Assembly: GCF_009389715.1 (NCBI RefSeq)
Contig: NC_052409.1
Span: 6,127,775-6,191,774 of the forward strand
DNA length: 64,000 nucleotides
Origin: Phoenix dactylifera
Taxonomy: Eukaryota > Streptophyta > Magnoliopsida > Arecales > Arecaceae
Direction: 5' to 3'
In this document: piece after piece, positions 1 to 17,945 of the stretch
How positions within the stretch are numbered: position 1 is the stretch's first letter
How the letters are laid out: each line of letters begins with the position of its first letter
Made by a program: the position numbers and the translations under genes
The notes under the pieces: generated by a model
What the model saw: only the letters and a program-made list of their open reading frames with translations
The model's database searches: none
Told to the model about the DNA's origin: nothing

Positions 1-1183
1 TTGCAACGCAACTTGCTCTCACCCATACATGGTCTTGCACAATGGCATCATCTATTTTTCCATAAAAATGGCATTAAAAAGTGCAAATAGGAGGGCTTAA
101 CAAGGCAAAAGTGATGTCAACATTTCAAATGCTTGCATAGAAATATCCATGCACAGCTCATTGAGTCATTGTCAAACTCCACCATCATTGAATAAAAGAG
201 TTGAATAGAAACGTAACATGCGGCGGGTTCCTTTGGGGAAAGGAGAAAAAAAAAATTGTTCCATTGATGACGGTAAATCAGTAACTACAGAAGGGTAGTT
301 ACTCATCTGATGTTGTGAATATACACATTGATAACATCACTAGAAAATTATTTGATGGTTAATTAGCACAATCTGTAGTTCATATGCTAACCAGTGAGGT
401 TCGCCATCTTTCAACAGTTTGACCTAAATGCGATCGTTACCTTCAAACAGCTGATATTCAACTGCATCAAGATATATCCCAAACTTGATGTCATAGTCAA
501 CCCAGCCATTCTGCATACCGCATGCACAAAAGTAACCATTGCAAACTGGGATATAATCCATAAGAAATCGATGAGAAATGTACTCAGGTAACTCCAAAGA
601 ATCAAGCTTTCATGATGACTAGCAAAATAAGAATACATCCACCAGCAGCAGTCTTACTGTGTGGAAGCCTGTGAAGGCTAGGCTGTCGAGACCAGCAGCA
701 TTGACACATTAACACAAACCAATACACCCCTTTCACAAAGCAGTCTTGGCTGGAAGCATATATAGTTCATAATGTTGTTGCTGGCAATGCTCAAAAATAT
801 TTATCATCAATGACCCATGTTAGGAAGTAAACCATTATTCAACTCTCTTAAACAGTACTAAAGAAAGATAGGAGTTCACCAAAAATCTAAAAGCTGGATT
901 CTAGTCCAACACACACCTCTACACAAGATTCTTTGGATGGTCAATTATGAATAGAAAAATGGGAATTCTATTTACATGCTTGAGAGAATTTTTACTTTGA
1001 ATCATGAAGCTGGAAACTGATTTAGCCACCATAACCATAATCTCTAGCAAATGCCCTTGACTAGGTTGCATGCTTTGAGGGAAAAACTAATGCCACTGAT
1101 CAAATGATAGGACGAGCTAGTTCCACCAACTCCTTACAGATGAAGTAATTTAACACACCAACAGATTTTGAACTGGACTGGCA
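1..1183. other. 3' flank and probable 3' UTR of the RABH1 gene
   Basis: This is AT-rich sequence downstream of the minus-strand RABH1 stop codon. The part nearest 1183 is probably the 3' UTR. I see no protein family, repeat or RNA gene in it. The short open frames near 394-638 lie opposite each other on the two strands and resemble nothing I know. Confidence 0.5.
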
Positions 1184-6355
<5,172 letters not shown>

Positions 6356-6434
6356 CTACGTAGGATCTAAAAATTGTCTGTTTTGGATCGGGACTTTGCC
6401 TATATGTCGCTGCTCAGCTGGGTTGTGTTGGAGT

Positions 6435-6485
6435 TCATAAAATCGAGTTGGGTTTGGGTTAAATCTAGTTGGGTTTGGGTTAAAC
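6435..6485. repeat. Short tandem repeat of a GTTGGGTTTGGGTTAAA-like unit
   Basis: A unit of about 20 bp built on the words GTTGGGTTTGGGTTAAA occurs about twice in tandem, upstream of the RABH1 leader. It is G/T-rich on the plus strand and superficially telomere-like, but the period is wrong for TTTAGGG repeats. Confidence 0.6.
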
Positions 6486-6659
6486 CCCACCCACTCATAA
6501 CCTACTTGCCTTTTTACCTGGTCTGCCATGTTTTATCTTTTTACTTAAACCAACTTGAAATAATTAGGGTGGAGCTTGGCCTAATTCAGCTTGACCTAGT
6601 GAAGTTTGGCCTAGCTCAACAAAATTCTAGTTATATGCAAATTAGAAATTACGAACGTA

Positions 6660-7050
6660 GGATAGAATTAGACTGAATTAGGTTTGTTAGGTTATGCGTT
6701 GGTGATTACTTTTTTTTTCTAGAAATTAGGGTGGATATAGATTAGCTATTAACTTGGCCTAACCGATCAATTCATGTTGCCTCCCTCACTAATGTATTTC
6801 GGAGAAGACTAGGGATTGACTTTGGTTATATTATTAATTTTAATGTAGGATAGGATTAGGTTGGATTAGATTTTTTAGGTTATATTGGTGGTTACTTTTT
6901 GTAAGAAATCGGATTGGATATAGATTAGCTATTAACTTGGCCCAGCTGATCAATTTATGTTGTGCCCCTCACTAACTTAGCGCTCGAGCAAGTCGGACTT
7001 TAGAATTTCGAAAAAAACTAGGGATTGACTTTGGTTATATTATTAATTTT
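6660..7050 (+). repeat. Imperfect tandem duplication of about 190-200 bp
   Basis: Two consecutive copies share, in the same order, TTTGTTAGGTTAT-like, GGATATAGATTAGCTATTAA, TTCATGTTG/TTTATGTTG and ACTAGGGATTGACTTTGG. The first copy runs about 6660-6842 and the second about 6843-7050. The second has an extra segment of roughly 20-30 bp before its conserved end. It lies in the spacer between RABH1 and GOT1. No coding sequence is seen. Confidence 0.75.
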
Positions 7051-7397
7051 ATTTTAGTCTAATTGGCCTGAACATGTATGATAGAGATAATTATACTGCG
7101 TGTGGGCTTCTATCTCTTTCTCTCTCAATACACAAAAAAAAAGGCTTCTCATGAGAGGACCAATATTGGAAATAGATCATTAAAGCTACTTATTGTTCTC
7201 CCTCTAGTTGTGAGATAAAAAGAGCTCCATCTTTTAAGTTGAAATGATATTGTCATGACCCTTGACCCCTTTGTTTGAGTAATTGCACTTAGGCAATGGC
7301 AACTCAATTAAATTCTAGAAAGATGTTTGGATTGATGACCACCCTCTCTTCATCCTTTTCTCTCGTCTCTATGCCAATGTAGAGAACAAAGAAGCTA

Positions 7398-7582
7398 TTA
7401 GTTACCTCATTTTAGAATGATACTTCATCCCTTTAAACTTTCCAATCACAAATCTGACAATGCAGGAATTCAAGGCCCATCCTCTTGCTGGACAAGCCTG
7501 AGTTTTCTTTATCAGATCTTCAATGAACTTCTTAATAGTGGAGGCATCATCTTTTCCTCTGTTCCTAGGATCTATCTGGACC
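7398..7582 (-). other. Unassigned exon-like fragment
   Basis: On the minus strand a stretch of about 61 codons without stops reads like real protein, including IDPRNRGKDDASTIKKFIED and CPARGWALNSCIVRFVIGK. It is preceded by a TCTAG acceptor-like site and followed by a GTAAC donor-like site. I cannot name the family, and I see no neighbouring exons in the spacer. It may be a lone exon of a decayed gene, captured coding sequence, or chance. The coding-like composition is seen directly; the exon status is inferred. Confidence 0.35.
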
Positions 7583-7589
7583 CTGTATC

Positions 7590-8700
7590 CTAGAAAAATT
7601 CACATTTTTGTTTGCAGCTAAGTTCTAATTAGGACAGCTAGAAGATTAGGTTGCGTGAGGAGTTAATGCTGTTTGGTTGATGAAAACTATTGGTTTACTA
7701 TTAAAATAATTCAAAATTTTTATATTTTTAAGGTAGTCCCACATTGGATATAAAACTAAACAAATACCTAGTTCAATATGAATCCTTAATCTTAGATTTT
7801 ATAACTTGGTTTGCTGAGTGGATAAAGTTTGATTTTTTATTTCCTGACACTTCTCAATTAAGTAAGGGATTGAGAAGAGAATAAATTAAAGTACTAAATG
7901 AGTGAACTCAAGTGGATTCAGGAAAAAAGAGAATTGAGAGAAATTATCATCAACTTATTTTGCTGATTTTCACTATATCTAGATTTGGCTGGTTCAATGT
8001 CTCTGTTGTTAAATTGTACTTATATCTTGTGAATAGATCGCCATCAACCTAAAAGAAGCGCTTTCATAGCAAGCCTCAAGCTGGGTGGCATCTGTAACTT
8101 ATTTTATTTGATGTGTGGGAAACTTCCTACTTATCAAATAATCAAGAAAAATAACAATATTAACTAAAAGGTTTTCCAACAGAAACAAATATCACCTCTC
8201 CATCCTTACATGAGAGAGATTGTACGTATGAAAGCATTGAAAAGATCATGATGAACAAGTTCTAATTGCGGTGATGGCGAGGTGATTGCTTCCATGATTC
8301 CTGGATTTCTCATTTGAGCTTATTTGACATTCCTACAAACAGGATGCGTTCCACCTAGGTAGTGGCATTTGTTTGCTGCAAGAACGTATTTGATTTTGCT
8401 GTCAAGTAGCTTACTTTCTAATAAAGTATTACTCCATGAATACTCGTCACGGAAGAAGATCATGGGAAGCAGAAGCGAAAATGGAAGGAAATCCCGAACG
8501 GCACAACATTTTGGCAGCCAACTCCTGGTTCGCATGAAAGCGCGGGGATCGGGTCTTCTTTCCTGCGAAAGGATTCACCTTCCTTCGACCGTTGGATCAC
8601 CCAGTGCGCAGATCTCAAAGCAATCAGTGGATGATCCAACGGTAGGCTTGAGGGTGCCCGAGAGCTCAAGCATTTGAGTCTCTCTTACCAATTTTGATTT
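7590..8700. other. Spacer between the exon-like fragment and the GOT1 promoter
   Basis: AT-rich sequence up to about 8450 holds no recognisable gene. From about 8460 the sequence becomes GC-richer as it approaches the GOT1 promoter. The open frames on both strands at 8369-8677 are a compositional effect and do not match each other or any family. Confidence 0.5.
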
Positions 8701-8848
8701 GCTCGACCTGAAACGGTGAGACCTCACCTAGAAGCGTCCCTCCTCCTCCTCCTTGCTCTCCGAGATCTTCTTCCCGTCCTCCCATTCCGATTCCGAGGCG
8801 TGGGAACGCGGTGGGCGCTCTCAGTTTCCTCCTCATCCGCCTCGGCCT

Positions 8849-8857
8849 CTATAAATA
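8849..8857 (+). promoter_or_regulatory. TATA box of the GOT1 gene
   Basis: CTATAAATA sits in a GC-rich, CT-rich region. Transcription would be expected to start about 30 bp downstream, near 8880. The 5' UTR exon then runs to a good donor, AAG|GTACCG, at 8973/8974. Confidence 0.7.
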
Positions 8858-8879
8858 CCGGCCGATTTCTTGCCCCAGA

Positions 8880-11661
8880 GGTCTTCGCTCGCCTCGCTTG
8901 GTGGAGGGGAGTCTTTAGACCCCTTTCTCTCGCTCGCTCGCTCGCTTGCTCTTGCTCTCGAGGACTCCGAAAGGTACCGATCTCATCCGGATCCAATTTA
9001 GTCTCGTAGTCATCGATCGATTTCTCTTCTTTATTTCGCGCCTTTCCGGTTCTTGATAGGTTCTTTAATGATTCCTCTTTGTATTGAGGTTATCTTGATC
9101 TGCTCTAATTTGGAGATCAATATGATCTCCAGTTGCTGATTTCTTCTTAGGTTTCATTTTCTTTTAATTGGCAATTTCGTACGTCCTAATTTCGTTGGCT
9201 ACTCTTTGGATTTCAAGAAAGAGGGTTCTTCTTCCGAATTTCATAGGATTTCTGTTGTTCTTTGCATGTTCTAGGTCAAGAGACAGATTGGATCTCTTCT
9301 TGGGTTCTCAATTCACAAAGTTAGTTCTGAATTTCTTCTTTTTTTCTCCCGTTTAATTGTTCTAATGTTCCGATTGTGCTATAGATCTTTGAAATTATAA
9401 TTGCTTTTCCCCCATCTGTTCATGACTGAGATATTAGATTTTCGCAAATGCGCTTTTAATCTCATGGTGCATCTATCGTCATGAATGTGGAGCTTACTCT
9501 TAATTGTCAGGTGACTTCATGTGAATAACTGTTCGTTGCTTATAAATTCGGCTGCCCACCGAGCTTTCTTTTCCTCTCTATTGTTGGAATGTCTAGTGCT
9601 ACCGTTGATTCTGAGATATTTTTCGGTTTTTTTTTTTGTGGTTCGCTTTGTTTGCCCACCATTTTCCCCTTCTTCGCTCCCTATAAAGAATTCAGAAGAC
9701 GAGTAATCAAATTTTCCGTGGGAAATATTTAACTCAGCATCTCAATCTACAAACTCCTACTTAAACTAAAACGGGCTTCGATGGGCTTCAGTTTTACAGT
9801 CCCTATGTACGCACTTCCATATGTACTGACGTCGCCCTATAAGGAAACTATTGCTAGTGATTCGGTGCACCATTCCAGCAGCGCATGTTCTGTTCTGTTA
9901 TGTGAACGTGAGATCAGTATATAGGTGCATGCTGTTGACGTCTATTGTTAGTGCACTATGAATTTTCTGGACCTCTATTTTGTGAATGAATTAATCTGAG
10001 AACTGCAGAAACACTTTTAAAGGATAGATAAAGAATTCAGGTGAAAGCTTCGTGGATTTTTATTTTAAGATTATTAATGCATATTCAGCATTGAATTATG
10101 TGGACTCTTTTATATACTGAATATCCTACAAGTTGAGATGCAGTGCTGAGGTAGCGCTGATTTTGTCCAAAAATGAACTGCGTCTTTCCATTATCTTGTT
10201 CAGGTTGTCTCAGTTGGTTTTTTCTCCAGGATGCTTGTTTAAATACCCTTTAAGATGCCTGAGCTGAAATGATTTGGCCCAAGAAAACATTATTAGTGCC
10301 AAGCCAACTGACTTTATCCTTGGGCAAACTTGGTTAAAGCCAAGCATTTGAGCATTTGTCTAAGCATTTGCCATGATCGTGCCTAAGCTTTCTAGGAACT
10401 TACATAGGTCACCTAGGCAAGGAAAAAAAAGCATCACCTTATTTGGTTAAACTCCTAGGGTGCCCCGTTTAGCTATCTTTAGGGCACCATTTCAATGTAC
10501 TTTGGAAACATCATTTTAAAAAGAAATTAAATGCTAGATCATCATGGAAAATCAAACTATAACAATAAAAATGAGATCTAAGAGCTTTGATATCTATGTT
10601 CTTCACCTTGTTCATATTGGATGGGATGAATTGTATGATGGAGGATAAATGATGTGTATGATTCTCCAATATGTAAGTTCGAAGATTCAATAAGAAAGGT
10701 CAACTTGGTGTGGGACATTCAATATTTAATTGAGAGACCTTATTTTCTTCTTTTATGTCTCTTCTTCTTCTTCCCTCGTTTCCTTATGCTAATTGCTGGT
10801 GCATGCATTGCACATGTGCGTGCAGAATCAATAGTTTAACATAAAAAGATTCCTTCAAATTTCGCTGGTCAGAGTTAGTTGAAGCAAACTGTTAGCTAGT
10901 TTATGACTAAATTTCGTTCAACGTCAGTAACTAAGATCTGGCATTGTGATACATATAGGAGATATTGGTTTAAAAAACTTATATGCTACCTTTTCTTTAT
11001 GTGTGCATATGCTACCTATATACAATTTTTATTTTGTCAATTAGTATGTTAACACACATGCTAACATTTAGAAAAGAACTAAAAATTGTGTTATGCAAAA
11101 TTATAAAGTTAATGTTGAAAAAATACATCAAAGGTTGAATATATGCTGATGTTAGGACATGACAGTAATAATACAATTTAAGAAAATGTCCAACTTGATA
11201 TATACTTATTTTAAGCTTACAAAGTAGCTTAGCCAATTTAGGTGGCGATGTTGAATTATCTAAAGCTTCAAGAGTAGATAAGATTGATAGATGAGAAGAA
11301 ACATTACTTGATGGAATTTCATCTTTTATCATTATTTTTCAGCTTAGTTCTATGGTGGAAGTGTCAGCAAAGAGATATGGCATCTAAGAAGTAATTCTAT
11401 GACTTTTATTGATAACTGAAGAAATCTTTCTATCAAACACTGAAAACGAGGATTGTGAATTTTTTCTGAAGCAGAATAATGGGGAACATGACCCATATAA
11501 TGAATGTATCATCAATCACTGACAAAAGAGGGAAGAAAATGGGAAGTGAAATAAGAGTTCATCATACACAATGTTAGCATGAAATATAATGATAATCAAA
11601 ATTAACAGTAAAGATGTGCCTGCAGCAAGAGGATTACAACAGGAGAGAGAGGGGGGGGGGG

Positions 11662-11713
<52 letters not shown>

Positions 11714-12387
11714 TCTGTGAAAACATACTTGCACGTAGCCATCAATGTGCAAAGAAATAGGAAAGAGTAAATAATATAGCAAAAGGGAAGAATTATATAG
11801 AAGGAAAGCTAAGATTAATACCAGGATAGCACGGGGAAAGCGTTATGAGCAACATAATTGCCCTCATGCTAATTGTGTTCTTACACATGGATAATAAAGG
11901 CAGTTTCTCTGTGTGTTCACGTGCTTGCACATGGTAATGGGAAGGACAGAAGTAAGCTGGTATAACACAATATTCTAGTGTCCTTCATGTACTAATGTGT
12001 GTGCATGCACATGCTTGCATGCGATAGAAAATGTTGATGTGGACACCTTTTCCTTCTCTTGGATCCATAATTTTCGAAAAAAACAAAAGATGGGACAAAA
12101 GGAATGTGCATATTATAAGCTACGGAACAACTACACTGTCACGAATTAGCTACCACCACGAGTGTCAAAGTTGATTAGATTTTAACTGACAAGATTATTT
12201 TGAACTTTAGTAATTGCAAGAAACTTATTATTTCCCACATGCTGATCATATCTTGAGAAAAATTTTGCCTCATTGTTATCAAATTTCTTTTACAAAATTT
12301 TGCTTTTTATAATTTAGTGCTCTTTATGCTGAGTGGACATTGATGAATTGAATCTAATAAAATTCTTCCAAGTTATTTCTGTTGCAG
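8880..12387 (+). other. GOT1 non-coding first exon and 3.4 kb 5' UTR intron
   Basis: The presumed first exon (about 8880-8973) is CT-rich and untranslated. The following intron runs from 8974 to about 12387, where a TTGCAG acceptor precedes the exon carrying the start codon. The 5' end of the intron is T-rich, as is common in plant leader introns. It also contains a G-run plus (AG)n tract at 11650-11709. I see no gene inside it. The exon 1 to exon 2 link is inferred from splice sites, the TATA box and the absence of any other promoter. Confidence 0.6.
11650..11709. repeat. Poly-G run followed by (AG)n
   Basis: About a dozen G residues, with one C just after them, lead into roughly 23 AG units. 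The tract lies in the GOT1 5' UTR intron. Confidence 0.9.
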
Positions 12388-12429
12388 GTTGTTGCGTACC
12401 AGCATCTTGCTGTGTGTCTCTAGCCTGGC

Positions 12430-15400
12430 ATGATGGTTTCTTTTGAGATGAATGACCGCAAAAGTATGAATTCTTTGCCTAATGCATGTCATAGTCTATT
12501 TTTTCTGTCACATGCTTGTAGGTGGTGTAATGCATACGTGATTTATGATCATTCCACCTTTTTCCTTATTTTGTCGCAATCCACATATCCATTGTACGTC
12601 TTAATAATATAATAATTTTGTATTTTCAAAACTTTAGACCAGCTGGAAATTGTGTAAATTATGATGTTGTTTTTCCATTACTTATTATTATTTTCTTTGT
12701 ATAGTGGCTAATATCACCCACTATAACTGCCAATATTTTAATCTCCATTTATACCCAGTCTGGGCTGAACTGTGTATATGTTGGCTGTCATTTCTGATAT
12801 AATGATGAGGTCTATTATTTGGGGTTATATAAACCTCGTGTTGCACAACTTGATCCTTCTGCTCATAGCTATGCAATAAGGGAGTTTGTCTTGAGGCATG
12901 ACATTTGCTCCAAATACAAAATTTTTCAGATCATCTTGTTTAAATATGAAGAAAGTGGAAGAAATCTTCTGAAACCAGCATTATGTATCATCGGGCTTCC
13001 TAATCCTTTGATTTCCAGATATCCCTAGCACATCAGAGTTAGTAGGAATTGCAACGTGGGATGTGAAATATTTAAGACATGTTAGGAAGGATGTGAAACT
13101 TTCAATCTCATAATCTCTCATGTTTCACAAGTAACTGAATACTGCAAGCAATTTTATATCTATGCATAAAAAAGGTTTCAACATATGAATATTAGTGTCA
13201 GCTGCAATATTAGACAGTCCAGAGAAACTAGAGCTACATTGTCTTCGCTCACCATCCTTTGTAAGATGTTTTTTTTTGTTTCTAGTTGCCCACTTTGAAT
13301 TAAATACTCACCTCGAAAGAGTGATGCTGGAATGACATGCTTGAGAAGAGTATAATGTCTCAGCTACCCCTACATTCCCACCCTTCTTGTTCCATCCATT
13401 AGTTATGAAGCACTTTTCTCTTAAAACTAGCATACTTAAATAGCACATCTATGGAAGCAAATTAAATGAAACCTTTTCTTAAAGATAATGTCCTCTTGAG
13501 AAAGTCTCTTTGATGCTTATTGCTTGTAAGTAATAATACTTCTTGAAGAAAACATGTAGTACTTTGAAAATATAGAAGGGTGTATATGGTTGTACTTAGT
13601 CTTCCATTTTGAAAAATTACATCCAATTTTTGCAGCATGGGGACTCAAATGTTGGAAGACATCGTAGTAGGTGCATCCAATATTTGTCGTACTACTATGA
13701 ACCGCATGATTTGGGAGTATGGTACTGTATTGGATCGGAATCACTATGAAAGTACTATCTGGGTCAGGATAGGCCTCGTACTAAGCTAAACTAGGTGTGT
13801 ACTATACTATATCGATCCGTACTACCCATTTTTGGATGGTACCATGATAAAAAAAGTGAGAAAAAGGGCTCGGGAGCTGTGTTGCTATGGGTTGTATACT
13901 ATACTGACTTTTACTGTATCAAACTAATAACGTACCGATATGGTACATGGTATCGAGATTGCGGACTTTGGATGCATCTATCTGGAGTCCAAAAATCTTT
14001 TGAATTTTAAGCTTTCTGGATTGTTGTCTCTACTCTCTTTTTTTTTTCTTTTTTTTTTGCTAGGGCTCTACTCTCTTACTTTCCTCGTAGTATTTTTTTA
14101 ACTCTTCCTCTTTTCATTTGGCTTGTAAATATTTCTTCTTAATAAATTTGGGTGGGCTTCTGCCCTCTCCCTCTTCTTGAAAGGAAAATCCTGACTGACT
14201 AGCATAGTTCTATTATGTCCCCTGGCTTAGAAATTGTCATGCTTGATCTATTTTTATAAATTATAATTTTTAGGTTAAATTGATTGAACTCCCTCATTGT
14301 TAAGCGGCTGACAGTCATACTAATTAGTTATGTAAGCCTCATTCATGTTGGAGTGTCCTGGATGCTGGTAGTTGAGAGAGCTTGTCATGGTTATGTGGAT
14401 GCCAGTCATGTCAATTACTTTAATAATCTTCATCCAATATGGAGTGTCTTGCATTGAGGTAGTAGATCCTTTTCAGTGCCTTAAGCCAAGTTGTGGGTAG
14501 TGTGAAAAGGGCAACAAGCTGATGCATCATTTGATGCTTTAAGATATACCTTGAGTTTTAATATAATACAAAACCTTCTCAATCTGAAATTGTTATCTTG
14601 AAAGAAGAGGAAAAGAGTGGAACTAGCATATAGGCTCTGAATTTCTTTGAGGGTTTTTTTTGCATGCCCATCTACCCTACAAAGTACAAATGGTTTTGTG
14701 TACACAAGTGCAGACATTACTTTAAGCTTTATATTCAGCTAAGGAGTGGAGAGGATTGGACAGGGTGGCCCTTGTGCAGTCCAAAGATTTTGCTGATATC
14801 ACTGATCACCTTTCAAATGGCTTGGAACAAGATGTGGTTATATACACAAGGAAAATCTATACACATCCATGTACTTCCTTGTATATACCATTACAAATGC
14901 ATCTCTCATTCATTTGCAAGATACTGATGATTATCATAGTTGAGAATCTAAAAGTCCCTATATTGTATGAGGACCGTCAGTGCTATTTTAATTTAAGTAT
15001 CTTCTAGGTATATATTTAGAACTAAAGAACTACAATGTCCTAAATAGATTGGGTTTTTTTTTTTCATTTAGGTTTACAGGCTGAAAGCCAAAATAGCCAT
15101 TACAATATTATGTTCTGGATGTCTAATTAATTTTTTCCTTTTCTTATCTCATAAATGAGAAAATCCTCTGGGCTCCTTGAGTTGTGCTTCCGTGCCATTT
15201 ATAATTTTGCATTTAAAGTGTCTTTGTTTTTTGGTTCTTTATTTAAGAGACACAGGTTGATGGTATAAGATCATTTATTATTGTATATTCATGATGTTTA
15301 AAGCATTAGCTGCTGTCTCCTAACCTGAGTTTGCATATGAAGCAGAGATTGGACTGGGACTGACAGGATTTGGTATACTTTTTTCATTTTTGGGAATCAT

Positions 15401-16533
15401 TTTCTTCTTTGACAAGGGACTGCTAGCAATGGGGAATGTAGGTTTTTTTTTCTTTCCCATCTATTTTCATGCATTCCATTTTTATTTTTGTAGTATTGTT
15501 TCCCCATATAAATTGATAGAATGCCTGCTCAACCATCATTTTTTTTTGGACCGTCTCAGATTCTCTTCCTGTCAGGTGTCATGTTAACCATCGGACTTAA
15601 ATCCACCATGCAATTCTTCACCAAGCGTAAAAACTACAAGGTTTTTGCTTGTTACCGTAAGTCAACTAATCATTTCAGCAACCATTTTGATGTAACTTAA
15701 GTGTGTTGTGATGTGACAGGGTACAATCTCGTTTGGATTTGGCTTCTTTCTGGTCCTGATTGGCTGGCCTGTCTTTGGCATGATCTTGGAGTCGTATGGT
15801 TTCATTGTTCTTTTCAGGTTAGTATACCCTTCTTCTGCGCCTTTGAGCATTAGTGATTGTCTAGGCTGAGTGGCTCACATTGTTAGGTATTGGCATTGAA
15901 AAATTAGGCATTGCGACTCTTTGCTTTCAAATCATGAGGTTTGCTAGATAGCTGGTGAATAATGTTAATGGCACCCGCTTCCGAGTGATAATGTTGGGCA
16001 TGTCTTTTGGAAAGCGAACCAAATGGTTGACTGGGTCGCCTTCTTCGCTGCACCCCACTCTGGAGAGTTTTTCTGGACTCAGCAGTCTTCTGTTTCTTTT
16101 GCTTTACGTTGTTTGCTTGATGCTGATGTAGCTGGCAATGCTCATGCTAGGGTAGTGTGAGCTGCTGATTCACCCAAAAAAAAAAAAAAGTTAATGGCTG
16201 GACACCACCACTCCTGATGCTTTTTTCCCTTTTTAGTTAAATTAACTGTCTGGAGTGCTGATTATTTTTTGTTTGGCAGTGGCTTCTGGCCGACCCTTGC
16301 AGTTTTCTTGCAAAGGATTCCTGTGCTTGGTTGGCTATTCCAACAGCCATTTGTAACATCGGTAAGATGACGTGTCCGCAGGCTGTCACCTTGGGAACTT
16401 TCCTTTTTGGGGTGGTGTTTCTATTGACACTTGTTTATCCTTGAAAGTTTGGCTAAACATTTTTATTGTTTATTTTCATTTCTTGCCCATGCAGTTCTTT
16501 GATCGATACAGAGGCAAACGTGTCCCAGTTTAA
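12430..16533 (+). CDS. GOT1: GOT1-type Golgi transport membrane protein, six coding exons
   Basis: Got1/Sft2-like family membrane protein; the yeast homologue works in ER-Golgi vesicle traffic. Coding exons: 12430-12463, 15346-15437, 15560-15640, 15720-15817, 16280-16361 and 16495-16533. All have GT-AG borders and join in frame into 141 residues, the usual family length. The protein begins MMVSFEMNDRKKIGLGLTGF and ends DRYRGKRVPV. Four hydrophobic segments fit four membrane passes: around FSFLGIIFFF, ILFLSGVMLTIGL, FGFFLVLIGWPVFG and FWPTLAVFL. Two ATGs are adjacent (12430 and 12433); relatives start MVSFE, so the second may be the main start. The first coding exon has only 34 coding bases and is followed by a 2.9 kb intron. 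The gene looks intact. Confidence 0.95.
13690..13965. repeat. GTAC-rich dispersed repeat, divergent member (site 1)
   Basis: In the intron after the first GOT1 coding exon, a stretch rich in GGTAC, TACTAT and ACCGATATGGTAC words resembles the GTACCG family seen at four later sites. It is more diverged than those and may be two partial copies around an AAAAAGTGAGAAAAAG core. I see no coding capacity. Confidence 0.4.
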
Positions 16534-17945
16534 CAAAGGATCTTGTTGCTACTGATTGGATGGAATCATGCAGCACAAAGTTCTTTGTAAGATAGCAGTT
16601 GATTTTGTCAAACTCATTCTTGCCTTGATGTCTGCGATATCCCGTCACAAGCCAGCTATGTTGATAACTTAGCCAGCTCATTCTTCGTAAGATAGCCTAC
16701 TCCTTGGATGTTGGATCGTGTTATAGAATTACATTGCCTCCTACTGTGTCGGCTATCTTTTCAAAGATACTTTGACGGTTTTGATTGCAACTGCTCGACA
16801 TCTTCCTGCTTCACGCGGGAATGGTTAAATCAGAAAATGTTACAAGAGCCGCTTCGCGTTTGGTGGTTGTGGTGCTTTTAACTGGTGTGCATGTTTGGGT
16901 AGGAAGTAATGCATTTGGTATTTACCATATTAAATTAGGAATATATGGAAGGAGTTATAGTTGTTATTTCCATCAGAGGAAGAGGCGATTTATCAAAATT
17001 TGTGTGCCAAGTATTATGTTTGTGTTAGTTGGATGGGGGAAAAGGCTACTGAATTATTAATGGTTAGTTTCTAAATGGTTTGTTTCTGGGTATGCTGCAT
17101 GAAACCCAAATTCCCAATACCCAGTCTTGGTAATTTTCCTGGTGATGACATTTATACCTGGAAACGCTGGTCCAATAAGATTCTGGGTCGGAGCTGTGGG
17201 GAAACCAGGGAGGAAATGAGAAATCTGGGTCTGGTTTACGACTGTCATGCGCTGTACAAGTCTGAGCATTGGAAACAGTAATTTTAGCTAAATTGGAGGG
17301 TATCTAGTTCAATCTAGATCCAACTCAAATTGGCCTAGGGTCTAAGACCAAATTCATTCACTTCGCTGATCGGGTCATCTCTTGATTGAATCTGGCATTT
17401 GTCTAAGACCAAGTTCAAAGGAGGACTTAGATTTTTGAATTGATTTTATTGAGTTTGTTTGGATTAACTGGATCTCCCTCATCCATACTCATCCATACTC
17501 GACCAAATTAAGATTTGGGTCTCAATTTAGGACCCATGCCTCACCTGTAAGTTTGGAATTAATTTGTACATGGGTATAGCTTTGCTAAAGCCTAATCTAA
17601 ATGCTTAAGTTGGTGCATGGATGTGCCTATAAGTATATAAGCACTACTGAGCCCGAAATTTGTATATGAGTTTTGTTTTATTAAAGTCCAATTCAAAAGT
17701 TTAAGCTAAAAGATGGGTGGAACCATGAATATATAAACGCTAGTAAGATCCTTTCTCTAGAAACTTAAAGAGAAGTGGCACATGGTGAGAGTCTTAAAAG
17801 GAACAGCGGGGAACAGCGAGCAAGTTCAACCCAAAAGTTTAAGCCAATAGGTGAATGGTTCCCAAGCATATAAGATCTATACACACAATTAAATTTCTCC
17901 AAACTGCAAACGTAAACCTTATCTTTGCCATACTAAAAACAAAAA
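16534..17945. other. GOT1 3' UTR and following spacer
   Basis: The stretch after the GOT1 stop is T-rich and is probably the 3' UTR up to about 17000. The rest is spacer. A small inverted repeat, CTGGGTAT (about 17089) with ATACCCAG (about 17128), could form a hairpin. No gene is recognised. Confidence 0.5.
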
